Positions 5,173-7,027 of a DNA stretch of 7,027 nucleotides are shown piece after piece; the stretch's first letter is position 1, and each line of letters begins with the position of its first letter. The notes beneath the pieces were generated by a model that was not told where the DNA came from, did not search any database, and saw nothing but the letters and a program-made list of their open reading frames with translations. The position numbers were made by a program, and so were the translations under genes. Source of the stretch: Dokdonella_A sp035545255 (GTDB lineage Bacteria; Pseudomonadota; Gammaproteobacteria; Xanthomonadales; Rhodanobacteraceae); assembly GCA_035545255.1 (NCBI GenBank), contig DASZYR010000212.1, positions 1 through 7,027 of the forward strand. Direction: 5' to 3'.

Positions 5173-5294
5173 GCAGGGCTGAGGAAGCTTTGAGGAGCGT
5201 CGAGGATCGTAGCGCGATCAGGGCGGAATCGTGGACGGACTGCTGCGTGAAGAAATCTCCATTGCGGAATCGCCGCTCATGACCTCAGCCCTGC
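5173..5294. repeat. Perfect 12-base inverted repeat around the rnhA-dnaQ gap
   Basis: GCAGGGCTGAGG at 5173-5184 recurs inverted as CCTCAGCCCTGC at 5283-5294, inside the last codons of rnhA. The 98-base separation is too long for a terminator hairpin. It encloses almost the whole intergenic region upstream of dnaQ. Confidence 0.4.
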
Positions 5295-5747
5295 CTCCTT
5301 CATCGCGATCGCGGCGTCACGCGCCAGGCGATCCACACGCTCGTTCTCGGCATGCCCCGAGTGTCCGCGCACCCAGCGCCAGCGCACGCGATGGGAAGCC
5401 AGCGCTGCCGCGAGCCGCTCCCAGAGGTCGCGGTTCTTGACGGGCTTCTTGTCGCTCGTCCGCCAGCCGTTGGCCTGCCAGCGCGCGAGCCATTCCTCGA
5501 CGCCGCGGCGAACGTATTCGGAATCGGTCGTGACCGTGACATCGCAGGCGCGCTTCAGCGCCTCGATGCCGGCGATCGCGGCCATCAGCTCCATGCGATT
5601 GTTCGTCGTCTCGATCTCACCGCCCGAGATTTCGCGCTCGCGATTTCCCTTGCGCAGCAACGCAGCCCATCCGCCGGGACCGGGATTCCCGAGACAGGCT
5701 CCGTCGGTGAAGACCTCGACCGTTTCGAGCACGCGATCCCTGGTCAT
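5277..5747 (-). CDS. rnhA: Ribonuclease HI
   Basis: The 156-residue enzyme (155 in E. coli) cuts the RNA strand of RNA-DNA hybrids, clearing R-loops and primers. It starts MTRDRVLETVEVFTDGACLGNPGPGGW. The catalytic residues D15, E53 (NNRMELMAAI), D75 (TTDSEYV), H129 (VRGHSGHAENERVD) and D139 each lie exactly five positions after E. coli D10, E48, D70, H124 and D134, so no insertions or deletions separate them. The basic handle region (WLARWQANGWRTSDKKPVKNRDLWERL) is intact. The ATG at 5747 overlaps the TGA of the upstream yafS-like gene as ATGA, suggesting translational coupling. The frame continues upstream but there it only shadows the yafS-like gene. Tandem orientation with dnaQ is as in Pseudomonas; in E. 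coli rnhA and dnaQ are divergent. Confidence 0.98.
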   Translation of the reverse strand: MTRDRVLETVEVFTDGACLGNPGPGGWAALLRKGNREREISGGEIETTNNRMELMAAIAGIEALKRACDVTVTTDSEYVRRGVEEWLARWQANGWRTSDKKPVKNRDLWERLAAALASHRVRWRWVRGHSGHAENERVDRLARDAAIAMKEAGLRS

Positions 5748-6460
5748 GCAGAAGCACGCTGGCTCGGCGTGCCCGCCAGCCGCGCGCCGAACGCGACGCT
5801 CGCGTGCTTCCTGCGCGGACGCATCGGAATCAGCGCGGCGTGCTGCTTTCGCGCGACGAGCAGGTACGCGCCGCGCAGCGGAGTCAGAAGGCGAGAGCGC
5901 GCGCCATCGGCGCCGGCCGCACCGTCGCGCCGCGACGGCCAGCACGCGCCGACGTAACGGAGCGAAACCGGCGTGAGCTTTGCACGCAGGAAGCGCCGCC
6001 GCTGCGTCTGCGCGTTCGCGAATTGCGGCGCGGCGACGCGTCGCGTCTGCCAGTGGATCCAAGCGAGCCATGGGCTCCACGGATTGAATGCGTTCCAGAG
6101 CAGCACACCGCCCGGCGCGAGGACGCGCGCGAGCTCGCCGGCGAAAGCCTCGTCCGGCAGCGCGTCGCCCGCATGCTGCGCGAGCACGAGCTGGAAGGCC
6201 GCGTCCTCGAACGGCAATGCGCCCGGCGTGCAGGCGACGTCGCCGCCGAGCCGGTCGCGCTCGACATGAAGCTCCGTCGCCGCGAGATGCGCGACATCGG
6301 CGTCGAGGTCGCGAGTCGTCGCGTGCGGGCGCAGCAGCAACGCACGCCCGGCAGGCTGGCGTGCCGCATGCTCGCGCAAGAAGCCGAGCTCCTCGCGCAA
6401 CACGGCGCGAATCTGGGGCAATGCGTACAGCGATTCGTTCGCGAGGCTCAACGCAGGCAC
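5744..6460 (-). CDS. yafS: YafS-like protein with degenerate class I methyltransferase fold
   Basis: From the chosen GTG at 6460 this is 238 residues, close to the 240 of E. coli YafS. Family signs are LPFEDAAFQLVLAQHAGD (82-99), ARVLAPGGVLLWNAFNPWS (111-129) with the FNP signature, and GAYLLVARKQ (197-206) followed by a basic tail. Where active SAM-dependent enzymes have a Gly-rich loop (xDxGxGxG), this protein reads GRALLLRPHATT, so SAM binding is doubtful; E. coli YafS also lacks the loop. Its place between gloB and rnhA is the conserved one. The start is uncertain: an in-frame ATG at 6547 would lengthen it to 267 residues and overlap the gloB start codon, so I preferred the GTG, which leaves room for promoters. 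Function unknown. The stop overlaps the rnhA start (ATGA). Confidence 0.82.
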   Translation of the reverse strand: MPALSLANESLYALPQIRAVLREELGFLREHAARQPAGRALLLRPHATTRDLDADVAHLAATELHVERDRLGGDVACTPGALPFEDAAFQLVLAQHAGDALPDEAFAGELARVLAPGGVLLWNAFNPWSPWLAWIHWQTRRVAAPQFANAQTQRRRFLRAKLTPVSLRYVGACWPSRRDGAAGADGARSRLLTPLRGAYLLVARKQHAALIPMRPRRKHASVAFGARLAGTPSQRASA

Positions 6461-6529
6461 GCCGTCGGGTCGATTCAGGGAAGTGTAACGCGCTAATGCA
6501 GACTTAACCTCGGTCCGCGAGGGGCTGGC

Positions 6530-6535
6530 TATAGT
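6530..6535 (+). promoter_or_regulatory. Possible -10 box of gloB
   Basis: TATAGT lies 10 bases before the gloB ATG and would give a transcript starting only a few bases before it, nearly leaderless. The only AT-rich upstream element, TTAACC at 6504-6509, is 20 bases away, too far for a standard -35. On the opposite strand, TACACT (complement of 6483-6488) is a comparable candidate for the yafS-like gene. Confidence 0.3.
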
Positions 6536-6545
6536 CGCGCGGCTC

Positions 6546-7027
6546 ATGAGCGAGGACCTTCGCCTCATCGCCGTGCCCGCGCTCTCGGACAATTACGTCT
6601 GGGTGCTCGCCGACGCGAGCGGAGCCGCGATTGCCGTCGATCCCGGCGAAGCGTCCCCGGTGCGCGACGCGCTCGCGCGCGAAGGGCTCGCGCTGACGGC
6701 GGTGCTCCTGACGCATCATCATCCCGATCACATCGCCGGCGCCGGCGAGCTTGCCGACAACGGTCGTGTGGCGGTTTACGCGCCCGACGACGATCGCATC
6801 GCACTGGACGTCCGGCGCGTCGGTGACGGCGATCGCGTCTCGATCGCGCACCCGCGTCTCGGCTTCGACGTGATCGCCGTGCCCGGCCATACACGTTCGC
6901 ACATCGCCTATCACGGACACGGCATCGTGTTCTGCGGCGATACTCTGTTCAGCGTCGGCTGCGGGCGGATCTTCGAGGGAACGCCCGCGCAGATGCTGGC
7001 TTCGCTCGACCGGCTGGCAGCGCTGCC
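6546..7027 (+). CDS. gloB: Hydroxyacylglutathione hydrolase (glyoxalase II), 3' end outside the window
   Basis: The frame runs from ATG 6546 to the window edge: 160 codons of an enzyme that is usually about 250 residues. It hydrolyses S-lactoylglutathione to lactate and glutathione, the second step of methylglyoxal detoxification in the cytoplasm. It starts MSEDLRLIAVPALSDNYVWVL, the typical DNY(I/V)W opening. It carries the binuclear metal motif THHHPDH (56-62; ligands H57, H59, D61, H62), PGHTRSH (113-119; H115) and FCGDTLFSVGCGRIFEG (129-145; D132). The missing part would hold the last metal-binding His and the substrate-binding C-terminal helices. No Shine-Dalgarno site is visible; a TATAGT box is 10 bases upstream. 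It diverges from the yafS-like gene, as in E. coli. Confidence 0.96.
   Translation, partial: MSEDLRLIAVPALSDNYVWVLADASGAAIAVDPGEASPVRDALAREGLALTAVLLTHHHPDHIAGAGELADNGRVAVYAPDDDRIALDVRRVGDGDRVSIAHPRLGFDVIAVPGHTRSHIAYHGHGIVFCGDTLFSVGCGRIFEGTPAQMLASLDRLAAL

Noticed and set aside
5217..5280. Twenty-codon frame starting on the rnhA stop (ATGA)
   Set aside because: Very short, Ser/Pro-rich, no ribosome-binding site of its own and nothing to show it is translated.

Overview
High-GC chromosomal DNA, most likely from a gammaproteobacterium. The order gloB, yafS-type gene, rnhA, dnaQ is a classic gammaproteobacterial neighbourhood. An Slp-type outer-membrane lipoprotein shows a Gram-negative envelope, and a CopL-like metal-binding protein points towards Xanthomonadales (Lysobacterales) or relatives. 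The order-level assignment is an inference from gene content only.

Left part (1-1975): on the minus strand, a Cys/His/Met-rich exported protein resembling CopL (101-484) is followed by the start codon and Shine-Dalgarno site of a further gene that leaves the window at base 1. Divergently, on the plus strand, lie rlmJ (592-1443, 23S rRNA adenine-N6 methyltransferase) and, 22 bases on, slp (1466-1975).

Middle part (1976-3574) is the least explained stretch. It holds two small paralogous helical proteins of 82 and 81 residues, here called A (2155-2403, plus) and B (2957-3202, minus). They face each other across about 550 bases. Between them are a 34-residue single-membrane-segment miniprotein joined to A by an ATGA overlap, a 71-residue unrecognised protein, and an intergenic region with hairpins and an AT-rich tandem repeat. 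B has its own likely -10 box. I assign no function to this group.

Right part (3575-7027) is housekeeping. A single-domain PP2C-type Ser/Thr phosphatase (plus) converges on a minus-strand block of a yafS-like pseudo-methyltransferase, rnhA (RNase HI) and dnaQ (DNA polymerase III proofreading subunit). yafS and rnhA overlap by ATGA. gloB (glyoxalase II) diverges from the block and runs off the right edge. All catalytic residues of DnaQ and RNase HI are present at the spacing of the E. coli enzymes.

I saw no tRNA, rRNA, insertion sequence, prophage gene or CRISPR array.
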